A stretch of DNA of 8,573 nucleotides from assembly GCA_007122505.1 (NCBI GenBank), contig SKTQ01000225.1:1-8573 (forward strand), given 5' to 3'. The notes beneath the pieces were generated by a model, which had not been told where the DNA came from, did no database searches, and saw nothing but the letters and a program-made list of their open reading frames with translations. Made by a program: the position numbers and the translations under genes. The DNA is from Bacteroidales bacterium (GTDB lineage Bacteria > Bacteroidota > Bacteroidia > Bacteroidales > UBA7960). This document shows, piece by piece, positions 1-6,293 of this stretch (positions are counted from its first letter, which is position 1; every line of letters starts with the position of its first letter).

Positions 1-1
1 C

Positions 2-304
2 AACCTGATGTATGCCCGTGGCATGAGTATTGTCCAGTCGGTGATCACTGCCGGCAAATCACGGCTTCGTCCGGTTTTGATGACCACCTTAACCACACTC
101 CTCGCCATGATTCCAATGGTGCTGACCAGGGGAGAAGGCTCTGAGATCTGGGCGCCGATGGCCATAGCCGTCATCGGAGGGCTTTCGTTCTCCACATTGG
201 TTACATTGGTGTTTGTGCCGGTAGTTTATACCATGTTTGGCGCGCGTAAGATCAAAAAGGACAGACGTAGGGTGCAGCGCAGAATCAATGGAAATCATAA
301 ATGA
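2..304 (+). CDS. RND-family efflux transporter, inner-membrane pump, C-terminal end (partial)
   Basis: This is the 3' end of a gene that begins left of the window; the reading frame is open from base 2 and ends at TGA 302-304. The visible 100 residues are the last two membrane segments of an AcrB/MexB/CusA-type pump. They hold the block RLRPVLMTTLTTLLAMIPM, then GEGSEIWAPMAIAVIGGL, then the final helix LVTLVFVPVVYTMF, followed by a short basic tail. Family members are about 1000-1050 residues long and work as proton-driven trimers with a periplasmic adaptor and an outer-membrane channel, exporting drugs, bile salts, dyes or metals. Nothing here shows the substrate, because the proton-relay and porter domains lie outside. 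The ATG at base 8 is internal and not a start. The PII-like gene 57 bases downstream on the same strand is probably in the same operon. Confidence 0.93.
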   Translation, partial: NLMYARGMSIVQSVITAGKSRLRPVLMTTLTTLLAMIPMVLTRGEGSEIWAPMAIAVIGGLSFSTLVTLVFVPVVYTMFGARKIKKDRRRVQRRINGNHK

Positions 305-361
305 TGAAGCTGCGTGCAACTTAACCTTCTTTGGTATTAATGATTATTAATTGATGAAAGT

Positions 362-658
362 ATGAAAGCCGTATTTATTGTATATAACCAGGCATTGACG
401 GAAAGAGTAGCCGCTTTGCTGGAAAAGACCAACACTCGGGGATTTACCCAGTGGCAGGATGTCATGGGCCGTGGAACAAAAACAGGCGAACCACACATGG
501 GTACGCATACCTGGCCTGCAATGAACTCCGCCATTCTGTCGGTTGTTGATGCTGAAAAGGCGGAAAGACTGCTCAGAGAAGTGGAAGAGCTCAATAAAAC
601 AGCTGAAGCGCAGGGTGTCCGGGCATTCACGTGGGATGTGGCGGAAATGGTTGGCTAA
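362..658 (+). CDS. PII-like small protein, PG0541 family (transporter-associated)
   Basis: A 98-residue cytosolic protein with no signal peptide or membrane segment. The pattern is compatible with a ferredoxin-like PII fold: strand MKAVFIVYN, helix ALTERVAALLEK, a long loop over residues 25-53, strand AILSVVD, helix AEKAERLLREVEELNKTAEAQG and strand VRAFTW. The loop is rich in Gly, His and Trp (W31, H45, H49, W51), where PII proteins carry their T-loop, so a ligand or metal could bind there. I recognise it as resembling the small protein encoded beside an RND pump operon in Porphyromonas gingivalis (PG0541). That resemblance and its position after an RND pump gene are the basis of the name. 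PII proteins often gate transporters by binding nucleotides or metabolites; a sensor role for this pump is inference. ATG 362 gives the expected N-terminal strand. Stop TAA 656-658. Confidence 0.75.
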   Translation: MKAVFIVYNQALTERVAALLEKTNTRGFTQWQDVMGRGTKTGEPHMGTHTWPAMNSAILSVVDAEKAERLLREVEELNKTAEAQGVRAFTWDVAEMVG

Positions 659-693
659 CCGGTGCCCGACTCTTGCAAACCAACCCCAATAAG

Positions 694-1473
694 CTATGGG
701 TAAACCTCGGTGGGAATGCCCAATGCCTCCACCCTGGCTGCAATTGAAAGGAGAACATCTCCGGGTACTTTTTCAACATCTTCGGTGGGCGTTGCCCTGG
801 CAATGGGATAAATCATCACCAGCTTCGGTTGCAGCATCTGAATATGCTGTAGCCAGAGACTTACCTCATGATCCGTTGTGTTGTCAAAAGAGACACCCTT
901 GTGTGATCCGCGCACAAAAAGTGTCTGGATGATCATGTTGCCGGCAAACTGCTTCAGGTTCTGAATGACTTCGTCAAGGTGAATATCGATACCGGGATTG
1001 TTGATGATCTGAAAAGTTTTGTTTGTTCCCGCATCCAGTTTAAGGATGTTCTGGTCAACCCTTTTCAAAGCATCGGCAACCTGTTTGTCTGAGGCCAGGC
1101 TTGCATTGCTGAGCACAGCGATTCGCGCTCCGGGGAAGTACGTTTTACGTAATGAAATGGTATCTTCTATAATGCCGCTGAACTCAGGGTGCAGGGTAGG
1201 TTCACCATTGCCTGCAAAGGTAATGGTGTCGAGCAGCGATTTTTTCTGCTTCATCGCATGCAAACGTTGTTCAAGAGCCTGGTAAACGGCAGTCCGTGAA
1301 GGATAGGAGGCATTGCTTTTATTACCGGGAATGGTCCATCCACATTCACAATACAGACAATTGAAGGTGCAGTGTTTTTCATTCAGCGGCAGCAAATTCA
1401 CCCCCAGGGAGATACCAAGACGACGGCTTTTTACCGGCCCAAAAACAATTTGCTCAAAAAGAAAACCATTCAT
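694..1473 (-). CDS. Radical SAM protein, COG0731-like, function unknown
   Basis: A 259-residue radical SAM enzyme. The cluster-binding motif is C35-x3-C39-x2-C42 (KHCTFNCLYC), which ligates a 4Fe-4S cluster that cleaves S-adenosylmethionine. A further cysteine, C44, follows directly. Residues 86-96 (FAGNGEPTLHP) match the glycine-rich 'GGE' strand that binds SAM, and VLSNASL (about residues 120-126) is a later core strand. The N-terminus FGPVKSRRLGISLGVNLLP is typical of the COG0731 group, related to but distinct from the wyosine-forming enzyme TYW1. The protein is short, has no SPASM or B12-binding domain, and has no second complete cysteine cluster. I cannot name a substrate. It is the last gene of the ileS-lspA operon; its ATG overlaps the lspA stop in ATGA (1470-1473), so translation is probably coupled. 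Stop TAG 694-696. Confidence 0.85.
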   Translation of the reverse strand: MNGFLFEQIVFGPVKSRRLGISLGVNLLPLNEKHCTFNCLYCECGWTIPGNKSNASYPSRTAVYQALEQRLHAMKQKKSLLDTITFAGNGEPTLHPEFSGIIEDTISLRKTYFPGARIAVLSNASLASDKQVADALKRVDQNILKLDAGTNKTFQIINNPGIDIHLDEVIQNLKQFAGNMIIQTLFVRGSHKGVSFDNTTDHEVSLWLQHIQMLQPKLVMIYPIARATPTEDVEKVPGDVLLSIAARVEALGIPTEVYP

Positions 1474-2177
1474 GATAAATCAGTTAACGGTGCCGTTTCG
1501 GAATCATCCTCTTTTTCTTCCGGAGTTTGCTCATCCATATCTGTGCCGGGAGGTGTTTCAGATTTCTGTTGGTGTCCGGCAAAAAACTTCTTCTGAAAAA
1601 CAATCAAAACAAATACACCGGTTGTAATGCTGGCATCGGCGACATTGAAAACGGGCCTGAAAAAGATAAAGGGCTCCCCTGCCCATATTGGAAACCATTC
1701 CGGAAACGTGCCTTTGAGAACCGGAAAGTAAAGCATGTCAACTACCTTGCCGTGAAGGAAAGTACCGTAACCTCCTCCCTCAGGAAACATAACAGCCACC
1801 TCATTAAAGAGACTCTCGCTGAAAATCAGCCCGTAAAAAGCACTGTCAATAATGTTTCCCAATGCACCGGCCATTATCAGGGAAACGCAGACGATCAGTC
1901 CGCTGTGTGCATTTTTGTGAACAAGCCGGTACAGGTAATAGCCGATAAAAACAACGGCAACGATCCTGAAGATACTCAGGGCAAGTTTTCCGTATTCACC
2001 GGAAAACTCCAGGCCGAAAGCCATTCCGTAATTCTCCGTAAAATGAAGGATAAACCAATCACCAAATACAGGAATGCTCTCACCAAGCGTCATATTGGTT
2101 TTTACCAAAATCTTGGAGACCTGGTCAAGCAAAAGAATGCTTAAAACAACCAGCCAGGGGATGTGCTTTTTTTTCAA
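1470..2177 (-). CDS. lspA: Lipoprotein signal peptidase (signal peptidase II), Bacteroidota-type with insertion
   Basis: An inner-membrane aspartyl protease that removes the signal peptide of prolipoproteins after diacylglyceryl transfer to the lipobox cysteine. Visible family motifs are LDQVSK (residues 17-22), FTENYGMAF (46-54), GNIID with D111, and FNVADASI with D181; D111 and D181 are the expected catalytic pair. Hydrophobic helices lie near residues 7-25, 66-86, 93-110 and 182-198. The pair is 70 residues apart, against about 27 in E. coli LspA, because residues 112-176 hold a longer loop. The protein is 235 residues instead of about 165, including an acidic hydrophilic tail (about 200-235). 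The start is TTG 2177-2175. No ATG lies upstream in frame before a stop, and the next ATG (M29) would remove the first helix. AGGA sits 17 nt upstream. It follows the TraR/DksA-like gene by 23 nt. Confidence 0.93.
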   Translation of the reverse strand: MKKKHIPWLVVLSILLLDQVSKILVKTNMTLGESIPVFGDWFILHFTENYGMAFGLEFSGEYGKLALSIFRIVAVVFIGYYLYRLVHKNAHSGLIVCVSLIMAGALGNIIDSAFYGLIFSESLFNEVAVMFPEGGGYGTFLHGKVVDMLYFPVLKGTFPEWFPIWAGEPFIFFRPVFNVADASITTGVFVLIVFQKKFFAGHQQKSETPPGTDMDEQTPEEKEDDSETAPLTDLS

Positions 2178-2200
2178 ACCGGCAGAAAAGTTAATCCTGG

Positions 2201-2599
2201 TCAGATTTCGTTGGGTTTTCTGTTCATTTTTGCCTCAATGCTTAATGTGGCATGTGGCACACTGCGCAGACGCTCCTTGGATATGAGCTTCCCGGTGCTT
2301 CGGCAAACCCCGTAGGTTTTGTTCTCGATACGTATGAGAGCATTTTCCAGATCACGGATGAACTTTTGCTGACGCGCAGCAAGCTGGCCATTTTCTTCTT
2401 TGGAAAGAACCTGTGAACCCTCTTCCAAAATTTTAAATGAAGGGGAGGTGTCATTGGTGTCATTCTCATTTTGGGTAGTATATGCTTCGGTAAGCAGCTT
2501 CAATCCCTCTCTAGCCTCTTCCAGCTTTTTCATAATGATATCACGGAACTCCTGGAGCTCCTCATCTGAATATCTCGTTTTTTCACGTTTCGTTTCCAT
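2201..2599 (-). CDS. TraR/DksA family protein with degenerate zinc finger
   Basis: A 132-residue protein of the TraR/DksA superfamily, whose members insert a coiled coil into the RNA polymerase secondary channel and change transcription initiation, often together with ppGpp. Residues 12-42 and 60-94 are strongly helical and charged and would form the two arms of the coiled coil. The acidic turn NENDTNDTS (44-52) sits where the functional tip should be. The C-terminal segment YGVCRSTGKLISKERLRSVP (97-115) and HATLSIEAK (116-124) align with the DksA C4 zinc finger, but only C99 remains; T102, S120 and A123 occupy the other three ligand positions. This looks like the usual Bacteroidota form rather than damage, since the rest of the motif is intact. 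ATG 2599, stop TGA 2201-2203. It lies 26 nt after ileS and 23 nt before lspA. A direct role in regulating this operon is not shown. Confidence 0.88.
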   Translation of the reverse strand: METKREKTRYSDEELQEFRDIIMKKLEEAREGLKLLTEAYTTQNENDTNDTSPSFKILEEGSQVLSKEENGQLAARQQKFIRDLENALIRIENKTYGVCRSTGKLISKERLRSVPHATLSIEAKMNRKPNEI

Positions 2600-2625
2600 A
2601 ACCTATTGGGTTTAATAATTGCTTT

Positions 2626-5600
2626 TTATTTGTGATTTTTTTTAATCGAAACAAAAGTCTGAACATCATCCATAAGATCCACGGCCACCTTATGATCATC
2701 ATCAATGGCATCAACATAACAAAGATTGGTTGCCAGTGTCTCTGAACAAATATAGTCATTATTATTGAATAATGCATTGGTAATACCCGGGTGTTTCTGA
2801 ACCTTGATTTCAATTTTGTCTGTCACCTCAAAACCCTTTTCTTTTCTGAGGTTTTGGATGCGGTTAATCAGCTCCCTGGCGATGCCTTCATTACGCAAAC
2901 TGTCAGTAATGGTAACGTCAAGCGCTACCGTTATCTTGCCTTCATTGGCCACTAACCAGCCGGGAATGTCTTCCGACATGATTTCCACATCATCAGTGGT
3001 AAGTTCCACATCTTGTCCGTCAACAACAAGGGTCTTTTGTCCCTTGTTTTCAAAATCCTGGATATCTTCCTGGGAAAACTCGCTGATGGCGGCCGCAATA
3101 TCCTTCATCATTTTGCCGTAACGGGGCCCTAAAGACTTAAAATTTGGCTTGATTTTTTTGACCAATACCCCGGCTGTTTCATCCAGGTATTCCAGTTGCT
3201 TTACGTTGACCTCCGAAAGGATCAGTTGCTCAACCCCTTCCAATTGACTGCGGAAGTGCTCATCAATGACCGGCACCATGATTTTTTGCAGAGGTTGCCG
3301 CACACGTATATTCACCTTTTTCCTCAAAGCCAGTGTCATGGATGAAATTTTTTGTGCCAGCTGCATTTTTTCTTCCAAATCAGCGTCGATCATGGCTGGA
3401 TCAGGCTCGGGATAATAGGTGAGGTGAACCGATGCGAGCTTATGCCGTCCTGTTACACTGTTCAGGTCAATAAACAACCTTTCGGCAAAGAATGGCGCGA
3501 TGGGTGCCGTAATCATGGCCAGCGACTCCAAACAGCGGTAAAGGGTCTGGTATGCAGAAATCTTGTCATTTGTATAGTCTCCTTTCCAGAAGCGGCGGCG
3601 ACATAATCTTACATACCAGTTGCTCAAATGCTCATCTACAAAATTTTGTATCAAACGGGCAGCACGGGTGGGCTCAAAATCTTTATAACATTCATCTGTT
3701 TTTCGGATCAACGTGTTAAGTTCCGAAAGGATCCAACGGTCTATCTCAGGCCTTTGCTCCACAGGGACCTCTTCTTCGGAGTAGTTAAAGCCGTCGATAT
3801 TGGCATACAATGAAAAGAAAGCATAGGTGTTGTAAAGGGTGCCGAAAAACTTACGCCTCACCTCTTCAACGCCCTCAAGGTCAAATTTCAGATTGTCCCA
3901 GGGTTGGGCGTTGCTGATCATATACCAGCGGGTAGCATCCGGTCCGTATTTTTTAATGGTTGAGAAAGGATCGACAGCATTGCCAAGACGCTTCGACATC
4001 TTGTTGCCGGCCTTGTCAAGCACCAATCCGTTGGAGACAACAGTTTTGAAAGCCACAGAATCGGAAATCATGGTGGCAATTGCGTGAAGGGTAAAAAACC
4101 AACCCCTTGTCTGATCAACCCCTTCTGCGATGAAGTCGGCCGGAAAGTTGTTTTCAAACAACTCTTTGTTCTCGAACGGGTAATGATATTGGGCGTAAGG
4201 CATGGCACCACTGTCAAACCAAACATCGATCAGGTCCAGCTCCCGGAACATCTTTTTCCCGGAAGGACTAACCAAAATGATATCGTCAACGAAAGGACGG
4301 TGCAGATCAAACCGCAGGTAGTTTTCGTCCGACATGTCATCGGGATTGAAGTCCCGAAGCGGGTTTTCTGTCATAAACCCTGCTTCAATGGATTGCTCAA
4401 CAGCTTCTTTGAGCTGCTTTGCAGAACCGACACAGACCATTTCATTACGGTCTTCAGTTACCCATATTGGCAGAGGTACGCCCCAGTAGCGGGAGCGACT
4501 GAGGTTCCAGTCCTGAAGGTTTTCCAGCCAGTTGGCAAATCTGCCCGTGCCGGTGCTTTCCGGTTTCCAGCGAATGGTATCGTTCAGCGCAATCATCCGG
4601 TCTTTGATGGCAGTGGTTCGAATGAACCAGGAGTCCAGCGGATAATACAGGATGGGCTTGTCCGTACGCCAGCAGTGGGGGTAGGAGTGCTCGTACTTTT
4701 CCGCTTTGAAAGCACGGTTCTCCGTTTTTAATTTGATGATGATGTCCACGTCCACCGGACGCTCTTCAGGCGGATCATTTTCACCGATGTACTCCGGCTT
4801 TACAAACCTGCCGGCAAACTCCCCCATGGCATCAGTAAACCTGCCCTGTTTGTCCACCATGGTAAGTGACCCAAGTGCATACTGCTGGCCAACCTTAAAG
4901 TCGTCGGCACCAAAGCTGGGTGCAATATGTACTACACCGGTACCATCTTCCGTGGTCACAAAATCACCCAGCACGACCCGAAACGGGTCTCCGTCATCCG
5001 GCTGTGCATAAGGCAACAGCTGCTCGTACCTGATATTCTCCAATTGAGCCCCTATATATTCGGCGACTACCTGATATGGTATCTTTTTGTCACCCTCCTT
5101 ATAGCTGTCAAACGGAATCTCTGCATGTTTCGGGTTGAAAAAACTGTTTGTCAGATCTTTCGCAAGTATAACACTGATGGGCTGATAGGTATAGGGATTA
5201 AAGGTTTTGATCTTTACGTAGCTGATATTCTTTCCAACGGCAAGCCCGGTGTTGCTGGGAAGTGTCCATGGGGTGGTTGTCCAGGCCAGCAGAAAAATTT
5301 CTTCGTCACCCTCAAAAAGAAACTCAGATTGCGCATTGCGCTGAACCTTGAATTGTGCCGTGAGTGAGTTGTCCTTCACATCCCTGTAGCAGCCGGGTTG
5401 ATTGAGTTCATGAGTGCTGAGGCCGGTTCCGGCCGCAGGTGAGTATGGCTGAATACTGTATCCCTTATATAACAAACCTTTTTCAAACAGCTTGCTTAAC
5501 AGGTACCATACCGTTTCAATATATTTGTTGTCAAAGGTAATGTAAGGATCGCTCAGATCGAGCCAATAACCCATCTGCAATGTCAGTTCATCCCAGGTGT

Positions 5601-5988
5601 CCTTGTATTTCATGACATCCTTGCGGCAGGCACTATTGTATTCTTCAATGGAAATGGTCTTCCCAATATCTTCCTTTGTAATCCCCAGAAGCTTTTCCAC
5701 ACCAATTTCCACAGGCAGGCCATGGGTGTCCCACCCTGCCTTGCGCTTAACAAAATATCCCTTCTGGGTACGGTAACGGCAAAAGATGTCCTTGATGGCA
5801 CGTGCCATTACGTGATGGATGCCGGGCAATCCATTGGCCGAAGGAGGACCTTCATAAAACACCCACGGCTTATGGCCTTCACGCAACTCCAGGCTTTGTT
5901 CAAACACCCTGTTTTCCTCCCAGAAATGTCTGATCTCATCAGCGATACGTGGCAACTCAAGTGACTTGTATTCTTTGTATTTCGGCAT
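2626..5988 (-). CDS. ileS: Isoleucyl-tRNA synthetase, type 2, with altered GIHH signature
   Basis: A class I synthetase that activates isoleucine with ATP and charges tRNA-Ile in the cytoplasm. The complete ORF codes for 1120 residues. The Rossmann core begins with PPSANGLP followed by G56-I57-H58-H59, where the family has HxGH. WDTHGLPVE follows at 86-94. The CP1 editing domain shows TTTPWTLPSN (237-246) and GTGVVHIAPSFGADDF (349-364), so post-transfer hydrolysis of Val-tRNA is probably retained. SWFIRTT is at 453-459 and KMSKR, the second ATP motif, at 663-667. The anticodon-binding helical domain covers about 745-905. The C-terminus (about 930-1120) is long, contains no CxxC pair and so lacks the zinc finger of type 1 enzymes. 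Length and tail indicate the type 2, eukaryote-like form. ATG 5988 gives the normal N-terminus. First gene of a four-gene operon; stop TAA 2626-2628. Confidence 0.97.
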   Translation of the reverse strand: MPKYKEYKSLELPRIADEIRHFWEENRVFEQSLELREGHKPWVFYEGPPSANGLPGIHHVMARAIKDIFCRYRTQKGYFVKRKAGWDTHGLPVEIGVEKLLGITKEDIGKTISIEEYNSACRKDVMKYKDTWDELTLQMGYWLDLSDPYITFDNKYIETVWYLLSKLFEKGLLYKGYSIQPYSPAAGTGLSTHELNQPGCYRDVKDNSLTAQFKVQRNAQSEFLFEGDEEIFLLAWTTTPWTLPSNTGLAVGKNISYVKIKTFNPYTYQPISVILAKDLTNSFFNPKHAEIPFDSYKEGDKKIPYQVVAEYIGAQLENIRYEQLLPYAQPDDGDPFRVVLGDFVTTEDGTGVVHIAPSFGADDFKVGQQYALGSLTMVDKQGRFTDAMGEFAGRFVKPEYIGENDPPEERPVDVDIIIKLKTENRAFKAEKYEHSYPHCWRTDKPILYYPLDSWFIRTTAIKDRMIALNDTIRWKPESTGTGRFANWLENLQDWNLSRSRYWGVPLPIWVTEDRNEMVCVGSAKQLKEAVEQSIEAGFMTENPLRDFNPDDMSDENYLRFDLHRPFVDDIILVSPSGKKMFRELDLIDVWFDSGAMPYAQYHYPFENKELFENNFPADFIAEGVDQTRGWFFTLHAIATMISDSVAFKTVVSNGLVLDKAGNKMSKRLGNAVDPFSTIKKYGPDATRWYMISNAQPWDNLKFDLEGVEEVRRKFFGTLYNTYAFFSLYANIDGFNYSEEEVPVEQRPEIDRWILSELNTLIRKTDECYKDFEPTRAARLIQNFVDEHLSNWYVRLCRRRFWKGDYTNDKISAYQTLYRCLESLAMITAPIAPFFAERLFIDLNSVTGRHKLASVHLTYYPEPDPAMIDADLEEKMQLAQKISSMTLALRKKVNIRVRQPLQKIMVPVIDEHFRSQLEGVEQLILSEVNVKQLEYLDETAGVLVKKIKPNFKSLGPRYGKMMKDIAAAISEFSQEDIQDFENKGQKTLVVDGQDVELTTDDVEIMSEDIPGWLVANEGKITVALDVTITDSLRNEGIARELINRIQNLRKEKGFEVTDKIEIKVQKHPGITNALFNNNDYICSETLATNLCYVDAIDDDHKVAVDLMDDVQTFVSIKKNHK

Positions 5989-6058
5989 CTTTGTGTAAAT
6001 GTTGACTTTCTGTTTTTTAAAAACTGTTTTTCAGACAGATATTTCGTTTTTAAAGCCG

Positions 6059-6066
6059 CAAAATTA
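6059..6066 (-). promoter_or_regulatory. Putative -7 element for the ileS operon
   Basis: Read on the minus strand, bases 6066 to 6059 are TAATTTTG, a full match to the Bacteroidota -7 consensus TAnnTTTG. It lies about 70 bases upstream of the ileS ATG, which leaves a leader of about 60 bases. The -33 partner is poor: only a TTTA (6087-6084) sits near the right distance, so the call rests on the -7 box and its location. Confidence 0.45.
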
Positions 6067-6169
6067 TAAAAAAATGTTGAATGTAAACCCCACCCAAAGA
6101 GAATAACCGATTTATCATCATTCAGCAACCCCGCAACTACCATAGTTAATGCGGTTAACCCTGCGCACA

Positions 6170-6190
6170 TTCAATATATATATAATTGAA
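6170..6190. repeat. AT-rich inverted repeat, 6-base arms
   Basis: Arms TTCAAT (6170-6175) and ATTGAA (6185-6190) are exact reverse complements around nine bases of alternating A and T. It could be a binding site for a dimeric regulator or simply an easily melted segment. In DNA this AT-rich, such a repeat may also arise by chance. Confidence 0.45.
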
Positions 6191-6194
6191 ATAG

Positions 6195-6210
6195 TTTAAA
6201 TATATTTAAA
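6195..6210. repeat. Perfect 16-base AT palindrome
   Basis: Bases 6195-6210 read TTTAAATATATTTAAA, identical to their own reverse complement, flanked on both sides by G, which ends the symmetry. It lies about 33 bases upstream of the -33 box of the plus-strand promoter. The position suits an operator or a nucleoid-protein site, but the composition makes chance symmetry fairly likely. Confidence 0.5.
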
Positions 6211-6242
6211 GAAACAAATAATAATATTAACACAAAAAAATA

Positions 6243-6271
6243 TTGTTTAATTTAAAAAAATATTATATTTG
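6243..6271 (+). promoter_or_regulatory. Bacteroidota-type promoter for the cysteine-cluster gene
   Basis: TTG at 6243-6245 (-33) and TATATTTG at 6264-6271 (-7, full match to TAnnTTTG) are separated by 18 bases, close to the usual spacing for the primary sigma factor of this phylum. Transcription would start around 6277-6280, leaving a leader of about 15 bases before ATG 6294. This also shows that the in-frame TTG at 6243 is part of a promoter, not a start codon. Confidence 0.7.
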
Positions 6272-6293
6272 CCCGAATCAAAACAATATTGAA

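Larger units (their letters stand above)
5989..6293. promoter_or_regulatory. Divergent AT-rich intergenic region between ileS and the cysteine-cluster gene
   Basis: A 305-base stretch with no convincing gene. The right half (about 6170-6265) is almost pure A/T; the part near ileS is more mixed. It holds a promoter candidate on each strand and two AT inverted repeats, listed separately. In the ileS leader, the octamer CTGTTTTT occurs twice on the plus strand, at 6010-6017 and 6024-6031. I see no T-box-like stem, tRNA-like structure or leader peptide that would indicate attenuation of ileS. Confidence 0.7.

Noticed and set aside
337..350. Inverted repeat TTAAT/ATTAA between the RND and PII-like genes
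   Set aside because: Five-base A/T arms in an AT-rich 57-base gap, with no T-run or promoter match; it is within chance expectation.
354..365. Three-codon ORF ATG AAA GTA TGA overlapping the start of the PII-like gene
   Set aside because: Too short for a function, and no ribosome-binding context or attenuation structure supports it.
649..685. Possible terminator hairpin between the PII-like and radical SAM genes (GGTTGG 649-654 with CCAACC 680-685)
   Set aside because: The stem is only six pairs with a 25-base loop, and neither strand has a T-run after it.
1527..2144. Open frame of 205 codons on the plus strand opposite lspA
   Set aside because: The minus strand carries all LspA motifs here; the plus translation is low in motif content and looks like a shadow frame.
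4084..4731. Open frame of 215 codons on the plus strand inside ileS
   Set aside because: It is wholly antisense to a strongly conserved synthetase domain, its translation has no recognisable motif, and the ileS frame explains the lack of stops.
6243..6293. 17-codon N-terminal extension of the cysteine-cluster protein from TTG 6243
   Set aside because: TTG 6243-6245 is the -33 box of a good promoter and the extension would lie upstream of the predicted transcription start; ATG 6294 is the better start.
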